A stretch of 64,000 nucleotides of DNA from Lucifuga dentata (Eukaryota; Chordata; Actinopteri; Ophidiiformes; Bythitidae): positions 226,899 to 290,898 of the forward strand of contig VXCM01001438.1 in NCBI GenBank assembly GCA_014773175.1, read 5' to 3'. This document shows positions 13,298 through 27,102 of the stretch, in pieces. Both the position numbers and the translations under genes were made by a program. Each line of letters begins with the position of its first letter. Position 1 is the first letter of the stretch. Below the pieces are notes generated by a model. It saw only the letters and a list, made by a program, of their open reading frames with translations. It was not told the DNA's origin and did not search any database.

Positions 13298-15460
13298 CGC
13301 GCGTGTGTGCGTGCGTGTGTGTGCATGAGTGTGCTGCTGTGAGGGTCCCCATAGGTGTCCACCCTTTCAGTGGTTGGCCTGCCAACTCATAAACCCCCCA
13401 ACCTTCAGCTCCTCCTGCAGAGAGGAGGAGGGGAAGGGAGGGAGGGAGTNGCATGAAGGAGAGATGGACAAACAGAGAGACCAAAAACACTTAATATAAA
13501 AAAAAAAAATCCTCCTGTATACACAGTGTGCTTATTTTGTGTTATAGACCAGCTAACACTGATTTAGAATAATAATTTGCCTCAGACAATTTATAAGGAG
13601 TTGATTGTTACTTCAGCGCGCTGTTATCCTGCTACAGTTAATGTAGCAGCACACTATCTTGCACCATTCATTTGTAATTAGCAGCAGAGCTTGTTTAACT
13701 GCTGGAGCATTCACCTGGAATGGTTTTATCATTTGTGGCACAACAGGAATCATTACATTAGCTTTGTCATTACACCAGCCTTAGAAGACTTACACAGGCC
13801 ACTTTCCGCCTTTGGTCTCTGTCTGTCTTCTTTCTCCTCTTATTTTCTGTCTGTATTGTTTTTTGTTTTTTTTTGTTTTTTTTTTGCTTGAGCTCAACCA
13901 GCGACAAAAAAACAACAACAAAACATTTGTTTGTTTAGTAAATGGTTTTTGAATCTGATTATCTGCTTAACAAGATGCTACAGTGCCACATCCTCTACTA
14001 GCCATGCTACTAAACATGCTAACAAGCCAGGTCGATAATCCATTGCTTTTCACTCACAAACTGCCATGCTGTTAGTGAGCTGCTAATTTCAGAGGGAATT
14101 GACAGTCGCTCAGAATGCCGATGTACATGTATACATTGCTAACAGCTCGACTGGTGATATACAACAAATAACTTGACATGCATTTGTGGTGTTAACTGTG
14201 AGCCCGGTTTGCCTTTGCAAGTGTTTTATAAGCGTACTTCTATGACTGTTAGATTTTTAAATGAGTTTCCCAAAACACTGTTAAAAATGCAGTGCACACA
14301 GTGTTGCAGCAGGTAATGATTATTATCTTGCGTTTTTGGTAATAATTCAACATTGCTGATGGCAGTTAGCATCAAAGATTTAGTTCTGTCCGGGGCCACT
14401 CATAATAAAAAACTGGAAGGCAATTGGAAGTCAGATGTATTGGATTAAAATGTTCATTAAAATGCATTTGTTTATGCCTCAGTTTAGCTTATTTGGCTTT
14501 TATTTTAAGTTATAACATAGAGCTGTCAAAAAAAGGCTGATCATCTCATATCATTTATCAACAATTACCATCACACACACTCACACACGCACACACAGCA
14601 TCCCCTGCTGTTGTAATTACAGGTGTCCTTTAGGACGAGATAGATGACCTTCACATTATTAGACCCTTGAACTTCAATAATTGTATTGAAACACGCACAC
14701 ACACACACTCATAAGTAATTTTACCAGGAGTTTCACAGTAAAACCAATAAAATAAGAAAATGGGTAAATCTCTTATTACACCCTTACACACTATTACACC
14801 CTTTTTTGGGGTGCTCAGTGGCAAAACTGTGCTTTATAGTGGTCATGTGGTAAAGAATCAGACAAACATGGCCAGGTTACTCTGCCTACTGTCAACATTC
14901 TGTCACCTCCGGCTCTCCATCATCACTTTTGTTATAACCAGTATAACTAGTAGATAAGAACTCACCTGTTGTCTACACATTCAAATACACAGAATTGTAC
15001 TGTGCGATTAATGACTAATGAGGAATTAATACATCTGAATATTAAACTTTCTCGCAGTTTCTCCTTGTCGTAATTTTTTTTTCAATTGATTACCTTTTTT
15101 AATTTCTCTTACTTTTATTTCTATAGCAAAACCCACAAGAAGCATTGTCTTCCGCAGTGTGTGTCTGTGCTAAAGCCCATGTCCTTACTTTAAGCTCGGT
15201 GCTACTGCAGCACATTGGGACTGCTGTGTGTACTCAATCTGTATGCATGGTGTGTGAATGTGTGTGTCAGGCAAGAAGTGTGTTAGAGTGACAAACAGAG
15301 AAAATGAGAGAAGAGGTGGTGAATTGTGTGTGGCTGGAGTGTGTATCTACAGTGTGTATGTGTGTGTGTGTGTGTATGTCTCGTTAGCAGGAAGCAGAGG
15401 GGAGTCCAGGGACCCCTGCATTCCCTGCCCAGGGACACACACAGGCCCCAGCACCTGGAC

Positions 15461-15500
<40 letters not shown>

Positions 15501-15840
15501 ACACCCGGACGCACGGATGTATACACACACACCTGCACATGCGCATGCACACACACACACACACACACAGATACACACTCACATACATACGCATCGCATC
15601 GATCAGGGCAAGGATGAGGGTCGCTCTGCACCCTGTTAGCCAACCGCTAAGGACTGAGTGCCTCAGGGCACACTGCCCCCCCGCCTACACACACTCATGC
15701 ACACACACACACACACACACGTGCACACATAGACAAATACATACATGCAAACACAGAGAGCTCATCTGCAGAGTAATGCTGGATTTAGAAGCAGCCTCAC
15801 ATACTAAAAAGAAAATACCCTGTTCTTATCAGGCCATCAA

Positions 15841-16025
15841 CAGTGTATCATAGCAACAGTTTACCATAGCAACAATTGATGAACAGTGTACAAACCTAAA
15901 ATGATGAACAGGTCAACATAGCAACAACTGGTAAACAGTGTACTGCAGCAACAATTGATGAACGCTGCACCATAGCAACAACTGATGAGCAGCATAGCAT
16001 AGCAAAAGTTGATGAGCAATTCCAA
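15841..16025 (+). repeat. degenerate minisatellite with repeated catagcaaca motif
   Basis: Five to six imperfect copies, about 30-40 bp apart, of a unit containing catagcaacaa-tgatgaacag. The repeated ATAGCAAC core resembles half of the RFX/X-box motif. The copy near 15860 reads tttaccatagcaac, one base from a full X-box. No coding potential. Confidence 0.6.
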
Positions 16026-19000
16026 ACTACTAATCTACCTATAAAGATGGAAATCTCCATCTGTGGCACCAACATCTCTAGAACCTGGCACTGTATGAAG
16101 TGGAAATTCGGCAGGTTCATTGCTCAGGACCCAAGAATGTGTAGTGTCGCATGTGAAGTTGTTTAGATGAGCAGTTCTCCAACTGAGCTGTGCCGGTAAA
16201 AAGTAGTACGTGCTACGTGACACGCTCTGGGTGCGGCAGCAGGATATGCTCCAGGTGTGACAGCATATGCTCCGGTCCCGTGCCACGGTCTCATATCCCA
16301 TACAGCAAGCATGCTAGCTCAAATTAGCTATCTCACAAGGACATGCAGAATAAAACTATGGCAGGCTGCGGCAGAAGCCCTGAAGTCTGGCCCGCTACGA
16401 GCACACACGTTTTGAACGGGCACTGCACGAGTCCATATTAAACTGAATTACTGAACACAAACTCCCTTGTTCACATGCACATGCACACACACACACAAAA
16501 AACAGTGATCAGATTAATTACAGCAGGAGTTACTCTTAACATCTGGTCTGAAGTCAACCTGTCTTGGGACATGTTTCAGTGTGTGTGTGTGTGTGTGTGT
16601 GTCATGGTGGTTAGCTTATGGTGTAAGGCTGAAAAACTGTGCTTTGTGTTGTTACAACACAGGTAATTTTACACACACCCCCATTGTAACTGCCAGTGGT
16701 AATGCAGTAGATGGAAACAGTGTTTAGAAAAGCTGTGTGAAAGCAACAATTGTGTGTTTCAGAATATACATTTAATTTCATCCATCCATGAAAAATAATT
16801 TATATGATGCTACCCCTCCATTTGTCCTTGTGTGCGTGCATGTGCGTTTGTGTCAACAGGTACAGTGAAAGGTGTAAGTTGAAACTGTAGGAACACCAGT
16901 TTTATGCATTCTATAATTAATACTTATCACATATTTATTTCTTCTTGTAAAGCAGACATGATTGGACTGTGGAAACCACACACGTGTACCCACAGATGCA
17001 CATGCACATACACAGTAGTGGCATCATTAGAAACCATTAGCGCACAACATTCAGTGGCTAACGGCTACAACAACACCAGGCTGTTAAACGTTATGATCAT
17101 TATTATGGGAGATGATGACCGCTGCTACGATAACACTCCAAGGCAGCACACAGAAGACTAAAAACAGGTGATCTCTGTGATGAGAGAAAAAGAAATGGAT
17201 GGATGGATGAAAATATACTGAGTAGAGAAAAGTGAAACCTGAGCTGCCATGATAACTCTTTCTGTCTGTCTTATATTAGAAGGATTATATATAAAAAAGG
17301 AGGAGTTACTGCATAGAAACATAAAATAAATCCATTATTGGCTAACGTGGATCATTAGGCTTATGACTAGTTTTTATTACTTTATTGGTGATAACTTTTT
17401 TCTGTTTTACAGTTAATTCCTTTAGCTAATAATTGGGTCAGTGTCCTATCTAAAACTCTTAACCTTTAATTCAAAATGTATGCATAGCGTATGACTGATT
17501 TTCTCAGCATATGATTCTGGATTTCTTAAAAAAAAAAAAAAAAAAGTTCAAAATAACAAACTACAAACCCGTTTTGCTGTGGGGACAATAAAGTCAGTAA
17601 AGGTAATTTAGAATCACTTTTTTAAAAATAACACACCACGGTGCAACAAGAGTAAGTGGTATTATTAGATGCTGAAATAAAAGACACAGCACATCGGCGG
17701 GAAAAAGTGCTGAGGGAGGCAAGTATCCATGAGTAAGCATCTGGGTGAACGAGAGGTTAAAAAAAGAGGGAGAGAAATGGGGTGGGGGGATAGATAGTGT
17801 TTGGTCTACTCTTCTTGTGCCCTCGGCAAAAAAAAAAGAACCAGAGAAAGAGAAAAGAGATAAATAAAATAAACAGATAGAGGAAGGAAGACAAGAAGAG
17901 AAGACCGGCTTCTTTTCTGATGCAGTGTTCTGTGTGTGTGTGTGTGTGTGTGTATGAATAATTCAGGTCCATGGNTCTTTTCTGATGCAGTGTTCTGTGT
18001 GTGTGTGTGTGTGTGTGTATGAATAATTCAGGTCCATGGAGAGGGCAGCCTGCCGCGGTAATGAGGAGGACATGCATTGATACCAAATATTGCTGGTGGG
18101 AAGCTATCGATCCGACAGCCATTTGTCCAAACTTTAGTCAGGAAGCCAGCGCTGTCTGCAGCTTTTACAATAACTGACAAACAGATGGACGGACAGAGAG
18201 ACAGATAACCAGCATCGCTCAAATACCCCATCACCGTGGCAACACAAAGGGGATTAATGTGTTGTCTATGGAGGGAATACAAAAGCAAGAAAAGATAAAT
18301 GGAAAGGCAGTCATTGCAGACATAATGTATTAGCGACCAAAACAGCTTATTTGTAGCATAAAATCAATTTCTGCATTCTACACCTCATCCAAAATTCAGA
18401 AACAAAACAGCTTATAACTGAGTATAAGCTTTAAAATATCTTTCTTCACTGTGGGTGGGAAGCCAGGAGCACCACAGAGGAACCAGTTTCCAGGTTCAAA
18501 CAGTGCTCTGGTGATTTCAGTCCCTCTTGCAAAACTTAATTCAATCATGCTAAAGAAATAAAAGCCTACTGACATTCCAGAAATCAGTGTTCTCTTCATG
18601 ACTACATACTGACTGTTCATTAGAGCCAATCTGATAACAAACACTGCTGTCTGTCTGTAGTTGCCATTCAAAAGCAATCAAATGTTTCAGACTGCACCTT
18701 GCTGCCACCTGCTAATAACTCACAATGGCCTCACACCAGCGTCGTGTACTAGTGATGCACTCTTTTATTTTCCTCACACATTTCCACTGAACATTCTGAA
18801 TTTTGTGCCAATGCTTCAGTAATTCATCGGACAAACAATGATTTGCATATTCTAGCTGTACTGGAATGTCCGGCTGGCTACCGCTAATGGCTTCTATTGT
18901 TTGTGCCAACACCTCAGCTCTGGCTATTTCTGTTTGGCCCCATTGTGGAAACCAGCATGTTGCTGTAAAGGCTCACAGAGAAAAGAAAAAAAAAAACTGA

Positions 19001-21253
19001 AAACCCTTTTTTTGTANCCCCCCAATCTCTCCCCTCCTGCGAAACTTCATATCTCCCCATTCTGACACACACACACACTTTTCTGGTGTCACTGTGTCAG
19101 ATATTCCAGGTTAGGGAGAACACTGGGGAAATTACACTTCTACCTAGGCCCCTAGCATTGTGTGCTCACGTGTGAGTGCGTGCGTCTGTGTGTGCATGTG
19201 ATTGTGTGTATGTCCAGTGAATCTCAGGGGTAAACCTGTTACCGTAGGGGAAGTGGACAGACAATGGAGAGAGAGAGGTACTGGTGGTTTGGGGTGTGGG
19301 GGAGGGATGGAATGATGGAGTGCAGGAGAGCACAGCAGGGATTAAAGGACAGAGGAACTGAAGCCAACTAGACCAGACCATCCAACCAGTCCCACAGCTT
19401 CTTATTATGTGAGTGGGGAATTCACATCACTATGTCCGAGATTTTCTCCACTCAGATATATTACCATTCTAAAATATATAGTATTTGCCTCTCTCTTGTA
19501 CTCATATATGGAAGACGGAGTCTCAGAGGCACTGGACCATGTCTGATTTAAAAAAAAACAACAACAAAAAAAACACTTCTAAGCAGATTAGTATCATACG
19601 ATTATTACAAATAAAAATGAGGATTTCTTGAATATTAATTCTTTTGAAAACATTTACTAGCATCTTCTAAAGTGATTTACAGTCATTTTTACAACACAAA
19701 AAGGGTTACAACAAGAAAGGAGCTGGTCTTGAATGATTGTAATCAACATGCTCAAGTGGCTTATTGCTTAAATTACATACAGAGGAGAAGAGACGGAGTC
19801 AAAGCTTGTCACCTGATTGGTCTGTTGCCTCCATCCAAGTGACTGATGCAGGTGCTTTATTCTGCACTTCCTGGGGCACTAAAAGCATGGGCTGAATGTA
19901 GAATAGTAGGAGGTGTTTCTAGACCCTTTTCCACAAAGCTCAATTGCTTTTGGCTCTGCGGTAAGTCTGACAGAAAGTGGCACCGGGAATCAAGCTTACA
20001 GTACCACTCCATGTAGCCACAGCGAATCCACACTCACAAACGCAAACACTCACACACCGAATGCCAATCATGCCACGAACACACACAACTCACAATAACA
20101 TGACACACAATTGCTGCCAATCACACTATACTCGCTCATTCGCTCTCTTTTTTTCCACACACGGGGACACCCACCCACCCACCCCAGGCATCAGCACTCA
20201 AACCTCAGCATGTCCTTTACCTGTGCAGGCCAGTAATTATAATGTGACACCTGAAACCTTAAAAACACCCCCATATTTACTGCTGCAGAAAGTGTGAGGT
20301 TTGAATGAGCCTGCCATTTCTATTTCTATAAACCTTTTTTTCTGTTTTTTTTAAATTTTTTTTTCAATTAGAATGAGTAAAGGCTTCATCAGAAAGGACA
20401 GGTACATTTTTGATGACTCATACTCGTAAAGAAGGGTTTCATTAATGCTTTGGAGTTCTTCTCAAAGGATTATTAAGTACAAGCAACACAGAAATGTGTT
20501 GGTTTCCTCACACATCCAAAAGATCTAATATTTATGAATGATAAAGTGTCCAGCAACCATATATCCTTTCTGATACAAAACAACTCTAGTTCTACCACAG
20601 ATGAACAAACGCGATACTCTAAACCGTCCACTTATTGACCTCTAGGCGATGGCTGAATCAAACCATCTGCTGATACGGACAGTGAGAGACAAAAAAGAGG
20701 GAGAGAGGCAGAGAGAACCAAAAACAAACGACATGTGACACGGGCAGGATTTAAAATCAGGAGGCTGCGATGACACAGGAGCAGGCCAGTTGCATCTAGG
20801 ACACACCCGACTCCTCAACTATAAAGAAAAAAACATCTGGATAGCATCCAAAAGCACCATGCATCAACACACACACACAGACATTTGCACACACACTCCA
20901 CACACTCTAATGAAGCCCCGGTAGTGACGAAGAGCAGCAGGGAGCGGCGCGGATCGCCAAAGACAAGTGTGTGTGAGCTGCGTCACAGAATGTGTGTACA
21001 CGTGAGTGTGTGCGTCTCCGGCGAGATAATTATGGCGCTCCTCAGCAGCTGAGCGTGCCAGATGTACTGGGAGAAGGAGAAGGAGGAGATGGGGGAAGAG
21101 GACGAAGAGGAGGAGGAGGAGGAGGAGGCACGGCGCAGAGCAGAGAGGGAGCCCAGCACCAGGAGCAATGCAGTAGGGAGCACACAGTGTTATGTGAACA
21201 CTGTTATGTGAATGTGCCTTGCATCTATGCACTGATGTGTGTCGGTGTGTGTG

Positions 21254-21292
<39 letters not shown>

Positions 21293-21391
21293 TTGTTACA
21301 TGTTTATGTGTTTGCATAAGTGAATGCCTCATTATGAAGTTTCACTCATGTATTGATGTACACACATACACTGTTAACAGAGAGAGAGAGA

Positions 21392-21435
<44 letters not shown>

Positions 21436-24265
21436 AAGCTTGTGTGTGTGTGCTTGGCATGGCCAACTCCTTTTCTTGCCATCCACCATTAGCAGGTTGG
21501 CTCTGTCACAAATGAGCGTGACGAGAGAAAGGTAGAAGAATGAAAAGGGACAGAACAGGAAGTGGAGAAGGAGGTGCTGAGGAAGGAGTGAGCAAGTAGA
21601 GAGGAAAGAGAGTATTAGGTGGTCACAGAGGAAGAATAAAAGAAGTAAAGAAGTAAAGACATGAACAAAGCTGTGAAAATCAGCTGCCGGATCACACTTC
21701 AACCAAGTGTTGAAGCGTCAGCGCTGCTTGCAAATACATCATCACACCTGTGTCTGTCCTGCATATCGCATACATGTGCATATATTACAATATATGTTGT
21801 ACATACAAGACAAAAAGGGAAGAAAGGACGGCTGAAAGTAAGAGTTTCTCTTCTCTCCTCTCCTCTGGTTGGCTTTGTCACCTCGCTTACCCTCGGGGGG
21901 AGGTGAAGCAAAGTGTCTTGGGAAATTACTGAAAGCAGAATGCATTGATTTATCCAAGACGAGGTGTGCACGTTTCTGTGTGTGCGCGAGTGTGTTTGTT
22001 GGAAGGCCTTTGTGCTGCAATAAAGAGAGCAGCCTGGTTGACATCTGTTTAGAAAAGGAGAGATAAGAGCAGCCGTGTATACTGTTGTTTCACCCTTTCT
22101 CTCTCGTCCTCGTTTTCTGCCGTGTAATTAAGAGCCAAAAAAAAAACCCTTCAACCTCTCCCAGCATGGCGTCACGTCCCACCTCCAGCTGAGCTTTAAA
22201 CTGTCTGCTTTTTCCCCCTCTGGGAATTACATTCTGTGGCCGGACTGAAATACAATTTTGGAGTCCACTGCTTAATCGACTGGCAGCAGTGGAGCATTTA
22301 TGCGTCCCAATGTACCGTTACTAAAAATTAACTATTGTCTGTAATTCTTCAGCAAAAGACAAAATACAAATACTGTGAGCATTGTAGGATAATAACATAA
22401 ATGTCACAAGGCTTGGTGGTATTCTGCAAGTCTCGAATCTTACTTTGCAACTTTGATCTGCACACGCACACAAACACACACACAACCTTAGTACATCTCC
22501 CACACACCGAGCAACTTGTAAAGTTTATGGCAGAAATCACCTGATTACTAATGAACCACCCTGCCAACAAAAATTGAGGCAGACGTTGCCTGTGATTTTT
22601 TTTTGATGATCATTTTCTACTGCTTGTGCATCAGGACAATATCAGACATTAATATAACTACACACACAACTGGTTAAGAGCAAACCAAGTAAAACCTTTG
22701 GTCAAAATTTGATATTTATATTTGTAATAAGAACATGAGTTTTCATTAATGTCAGAAATGACTTCAAATTCATTTCTCAGAGACGTAGCCAACAGATGTA
22801 GTTTTGGCTATTATTGATTCAGTGTGTTGGGGGCAATTGCTGGAATGTTGCAACATTGCTGCGCCTGTCTACATTTTGGATGCCATGCCTTGATGGAATT
22901 TGTTTGCTCTGTATGAACAGCAGGGGTCAGCTGGTGCATGACATCAGCTGAGACAGAGAAAGAAAACATCTCTCTTAAGAGATGGAGAGATTCGCTATCC
23001 AATTTGCAGGATTACCACCACTGATCTCGATGAACTATAACATATTCATCCATTTTCATCTGAACTTTCATATGAACTTGCTGAAGTGCTCGTTCATGTT
23101 TACAAGACTAAAAGTTCATTTTCGTCGGCACGTTTGGCATCATCCCAACGTGTTCAATATCAGTGTGAGGTCAAAACAGCTGCAGACTCGGACCAGGCCA
23201 ATACAATAACAAACACCACAGGAGTGTTTATCATAGACATCATAGGATTTAATCATATCATGCTATAATGTATCTTAGAATGCACATTTCTTTCGTTTAT
23301 CACAAACCTGCAAATGTCCAAGTCCTTAAATTTTTTTAGGTAGAATTTATTTTAAAATGTTTTATAATTAAAAAAAAGTTTTGCATTTCATTGATTTTTA
23401 TTTGACTTATATTTTTACAGCCGTTACACCTCAACTATTTATAGAACTGTATGTACATCTATCGTGTTTACTCATTGCCTGAACTGACCATATTATAACC
23501 CATCTGCTCAAAATACCATTAATAAAAGACACACACATTTCCCACAGTGGACTGACACTTGTGTGTGAGCTCTCTCCATTTTTGTTTTTCTGTCTGTCTG
23601 GCACCGTCTCCCTCTCTCTCTGCTGGTTCAAACAAGGCTAGCAAGGTGACCCTGAATCACAGGCTGTGTGCGTGTGTGGGGGGGTACATATGTACCTATG
23701 AGTGTGTGTTCACGTGCCTGCGTGCATGCACTTACCTGCGTGTGTATAGTCCCAGTAATTAACACCAGCCACTAATGAAGTCCAGCTGCTCGGCGAGAAG
23801 AATGAGTGTGAGCCAAAATCTGCCAGAAATCTCTCATCCTCTCTTTCTCTCTCTTTCTCTCTCTCTCGATCCACCCATCAACACCCCCACTCTTCATTTC
23901 AGCCTACTGATCTGCATTCAGTCATTTCTTTTCTCTCCTGTATTTCCTCCATCTCCTTTGCAGTTTCTATCTCTGTATGAGTCAGTTTCTTCTCATGGTC
24001 GGCTGGTTATTAATATTTGTCTCATTCAGCTGATTTTACAGTTATCACCATTTCTGTCCACATCTTGTTTTCTTGATGTCTCCAATCCTCAGTAACAATG
24101 TGCCCTTCTGGCAACATATCACCTCTTACTCTATCTCATCTCATCTGTCCATTGTTCTGTTATGTTCCTGTTTCTCCCAGGATCCTATGCTCATATTGAT
24201 ATGCTTATGAATTTATATTTACATAGAGAGCTGATTTTAGGATCCAATCTGTGGGGTTAGAAATC
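16026..24265. other. non-coding, presumed intron: mixed unique sequence and microsatellites
   Basis: Microsatellites include (TG)n at about 16580-16603, a duplicated (TG)n segment round the N at 17975, (GGA)n 21104-21128, (TG)n about 21246-21287, and (GA)n 21379-21433. A possible SINE-like fragment lies at 19649-19685. GC-richer non-repetitive blocks at about 20905-21080 and 22150-22320 are candidates for conserved non-coding elements. No coding exon was recognised. Confidence 0.65.
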
Positions 24266-24620
24266 TGTAGCATTACTGGAACAACTGCAGTTTGATAAAT
24301 CTATGATTATGTTTTTCTGGGATGCAATAATCAGTTTTCAGACTGCATCTGCGTGGAGGCCTGCTGAAACCACGCATACATCACCTTCCCCCTTCACAGA
24401 CACAATACACATTCACTTTAACATATGGATGAGCACCCAGGAACTCCTCGAGATCCCCTGCTGTTCTCTTCCCCTCGTTTAGTTGTAAAACCTGCAGGAC
24501 AGATACTGTAGGACAACAAAACAGAACTTCTAAATTTCTCTGACCTTCCTGGACGCCACAGTAACGAAAGTTATCACCTTAGAGAGACTTGGTAACACTT
24601 TGATCTTTAAAGCGCCTCTG
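24266..24620 (-). repeat. dispersed repeat copy B (inverted relative to copy at 1-380)
   Basis: Reverse-complement partner of the repeat at 1-380, lacking that copy's internal 24-bp duplication. The inner boundary is sharp at tgtagcattactgg (24266). Homology runs to at least 24620, where the other copy leaves the window. Family unknown. Confidence 0.7.
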
Positions 24621-24848
24621 CAATAAAAGAAAATAGCATACAGTCACTCTCATCTGCATTTGAGTATCTCACAAGCTCCCTCCCCCAAATGGTCACTTCA
24701 ATGGCTCCAGATTGTCTGCGAGCCAAGGACTTCACAGAGTTAAAGAACTGATCTCACTACACCACCAAATAAGACTCTTAATTCAGAATCTATTCAGTAA
24801 ACAAGAAGATATCTGAATTTACAATAATGTTTAGAGTCATTAAATGAG

Positions 24849-24884
<36 letters not shown>

Positions 24885-24887
<3 letters not shown>

Positions 24888-26027
24888 TCTCTTATGCTCT
24901 TTGTTCCTGCTCGTCTGTTCCGGCTCTTTTCTCCGGACTTTCTTTTTATTCCTCTCTTTATTCTCTTTTCGCTCCGGGACTGCTCACGTCCCTCTCTAAC
25001 ACCGCGTGGCGGCTTCTCTTCTCTTCTCCGCGCTGCTAAAACAATGGCTAGCGGTTCTTTATTTTAAAGTAATCTCAGGTAATTTTATTAGCTGCTCTAA
25101 GACGTTTTTGCCTGAATCAGCGATAGATGTTATCACGACCTCCATGTGATTTCAGTGAAGCTATTCAGTTCTAGCTATGGTTAGCTCTCCAAGTTAGCTG
25201 CTCTGCCACGTGCCATCGGCTCCGCTGACCACGTTGGGTAAACTCCAGCACTGCAACCCGGTTCGACCTAAAGTCCAGCTCCCAGCTCCAGCTGTTCGTT
25301 GAGAAGTGCGCTGATCTGGTTCCAAAGGAAGACCCGTTTGTTCGGCTCCGTGACGACAGCCGCGAGTCCGAACATCCTACCCGAATCCTGAGGACTTTCT
25401 CTTACACTCGCTTTCTCTTCTACTCTTACGCTCTTTTGCTTTTTGCTTTTTGTTTTCGCTTTNTTTCTCTTACACTCGCTTTCTCTTCTACTCTTACGCT
25501 CTTTTGCTTTTTGCTTTTTGTTTTCGCTTTTTGTTCCTGCTCTTCTGTTCCGGTTCTTTCCCCGGACTTTATTTTTATTCTCTTTTTGCTCTGGGACTGC
25601 TCACGTCCCTCTCTACACCACATGGCGGCTTCTCTTGTCTTCTTGTCTCCTTTCTTCACTGTGCTGCTAAAACAACGGCTAGTGGTTCTTTATTTTAAAG
25701 TAATCTCAAGTAACTTTATTACCTGCTCTAAGAAGTTTTTGCCTGAATCAGTGATAGATGTTATCACGACCTCTGCGTGATTTCATTCAAGCTATTCAGT
25801 TCTAGCTATGGTTAGTTCTCCAAGTTAGCTGCTCTGCTACATGCCATTGGCTCCGCTGACCACGTTGGGATTCAACTCCAGCACTGCAACTCTGTTCGAC
25901 CTAAAGTCCGGCTCCCAGCTCCAGCTGTTCGTTGAGAAGTGCGCTGACTCGGCTCCAAAGGAAGACCCGTTTGTCCGGACCCGTGGCCTGCCCGCTGTGG
26001 ATCCGACACCCGAATCCTGAGGACTGC
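24885..26027 (+). repeat. diverged tandem pair with ~630-bp period, unknown repeat family
   Basis: Two head-to-tail copies, about 24885-25395 and 25396-26027, match at constant offsets of 629-631 bp. Examples are ttgttcctgctc at 24901 and 25531, ggttctttattttaaagtaa near 25050 and 25681, and cgaatcctgagga at 25382 and 26011. Point differences are numerous, so this is not assembly duplication. The first part is CT-rich; the rest is moderately GC-rich. A separate 67-bp artefactual duplication surrounds the N at 25463. It could be an LTR-like or satellite-like unit; no retroelement coding sequence lies beside it. Confidence 0.75.
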
Positions 26028-26857
26028 CTGCACACCATGCTTTGACTTCACAAGATGTGACCAAGCTGCTGAGCGCCTGAGTCAAGACTGGTGATCCGAC
26101 TTTCCCACATCATTGGAGTGACTAAGCCCAACGTAAGATCTTGTCTTTGCCGATGTTAAAGTGATGCACCCTAACTACGTTATTTTCCCATTTCCATATC
26201 TTTCTTACCAACCGTTTTCTATTTTCATAACTGCCATACTAATAACTCCGTAAAGTAAAGCTAGACTCAGTCAACATTAAAATAGGTTAGGATTTTATTT
26301 TGAAAATCCACCATTTTTTCATTGTCAAACCTGGTTTTCATATCTCACATAATATCTACCTCATTTGTAAATAAATGTTAACCTGTGCAATAGTACTTTG
26401 TTTGCCTGTTTCAGTTCGGAGAAGAAATCACTGGATGAGTCAAAAACCATTACTTTTCAGGTTTGAGCCCGAATATTAAGTTAAGATCTGAGACTGAATA
26501 TTAATTAAATAATCAAAATATTAAGTTTAAACGACTTAATTTTCCACATAACGTGAATGGTGTCCAGTTTAAATAAGATTAATATTTCTTTATTGAAATT
26601 ATGATCTTAACATTGCAACTTTGCATACCATTGTTTACCTTAATTAATATTCATATGATACTACTGTTATTCATACTATATATGTTACAAATCAATAATC
26701 AGTAATATTGTTGCACTATTAAAGCCTGTGTCTGCTCCTTACTACTGTCCGCATTCTGGGCACAGGTACACTTTCACAGCAAGTCACAACTCCTGATTCA
26801 ATATAGAACTTTATTAACACAAGTGAGCGGGAAGACGAGGCAGGCAGATTTTATCTC

Positions 26858-26925
26858 ATAAATGTGTCCCAGGTGTGTAGATAGCATCTACACCTGGCTG
26901 GCTGTGACTGAGATCCAGTCATAAA
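26858..26925 (+). repeat. short dispersed repeat with internal hairpin (second copy at ~63868-63935)
   Basis: aatgtgtcccag, tacacctg and tgtgactgagatcc occur in the same order and spacing here and near 63875-63930. This copy also contains ccaggtgt-gtagat facing atctacacctgg, a 12-bp inverted repeat. Possibly the terminus of a DNA transposon; family not identified. Confidence 0.5.
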
Positions 26926-27056
26926 TGTTGAGCCCAATGTCTCTTGTATATTGTGGGCATTTACAGCTTGCATTAACAGGCATTCTCCCTTATCCGGATA
27001 ACATCTCTGTGTACATTGTGTACAGTACAGTGTCAATTTTTCCCCATCATCCTCAT

Positions 27057-27102
<46 letters not shown>

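Larger units (their letters stand above)
5841..15840. other. non-coding, presumed intron: dense microsatellites and SINE-like fragments
   Basis: Long tracts: (TG)n 7237-7284, (TG)n 7611-7651, (GA)n 7774-7819, pentanucleotide (AGAGA)n 9681-9738, poly-A with N near 10250-10286, (TG)n 12357-12451 duplicated round an N, (TG)n 13233-13290, and (CA)n 15463-15499, 15549-15570 and 15699-15721. Two short SINE-like fragments lie at 8355-8390 and 9808-9855. Unique AT-rich sequence fills 13500-15200. No coding exon was recognised. Confidence 0.7.

Noticed and set aside
13086..13490. Long open frames encoding His-Thr or Cys-Val runs (also at 15258-15853, 39653-40162 and many other places)
   Set aside because: They are translations of (CA)n, (TG)n or (GA)n tracts with no protein-like composition outside the repeats.
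25255..25275. Possible RNA polymerase III B-box (ggttcgacct) in the 630-bp unit
   Set aside because: It mismatches the last conserved base, no convincing A-box lies at the right distance, and no tRNA fold was found.
24885..26027. Paired LTRs of a retrotransposon
   Set aside because: The two units are directly adjacent, leaving no internal region, and no polymerase or gag sequence is nearby; kept only as an unknown tandem repeat.
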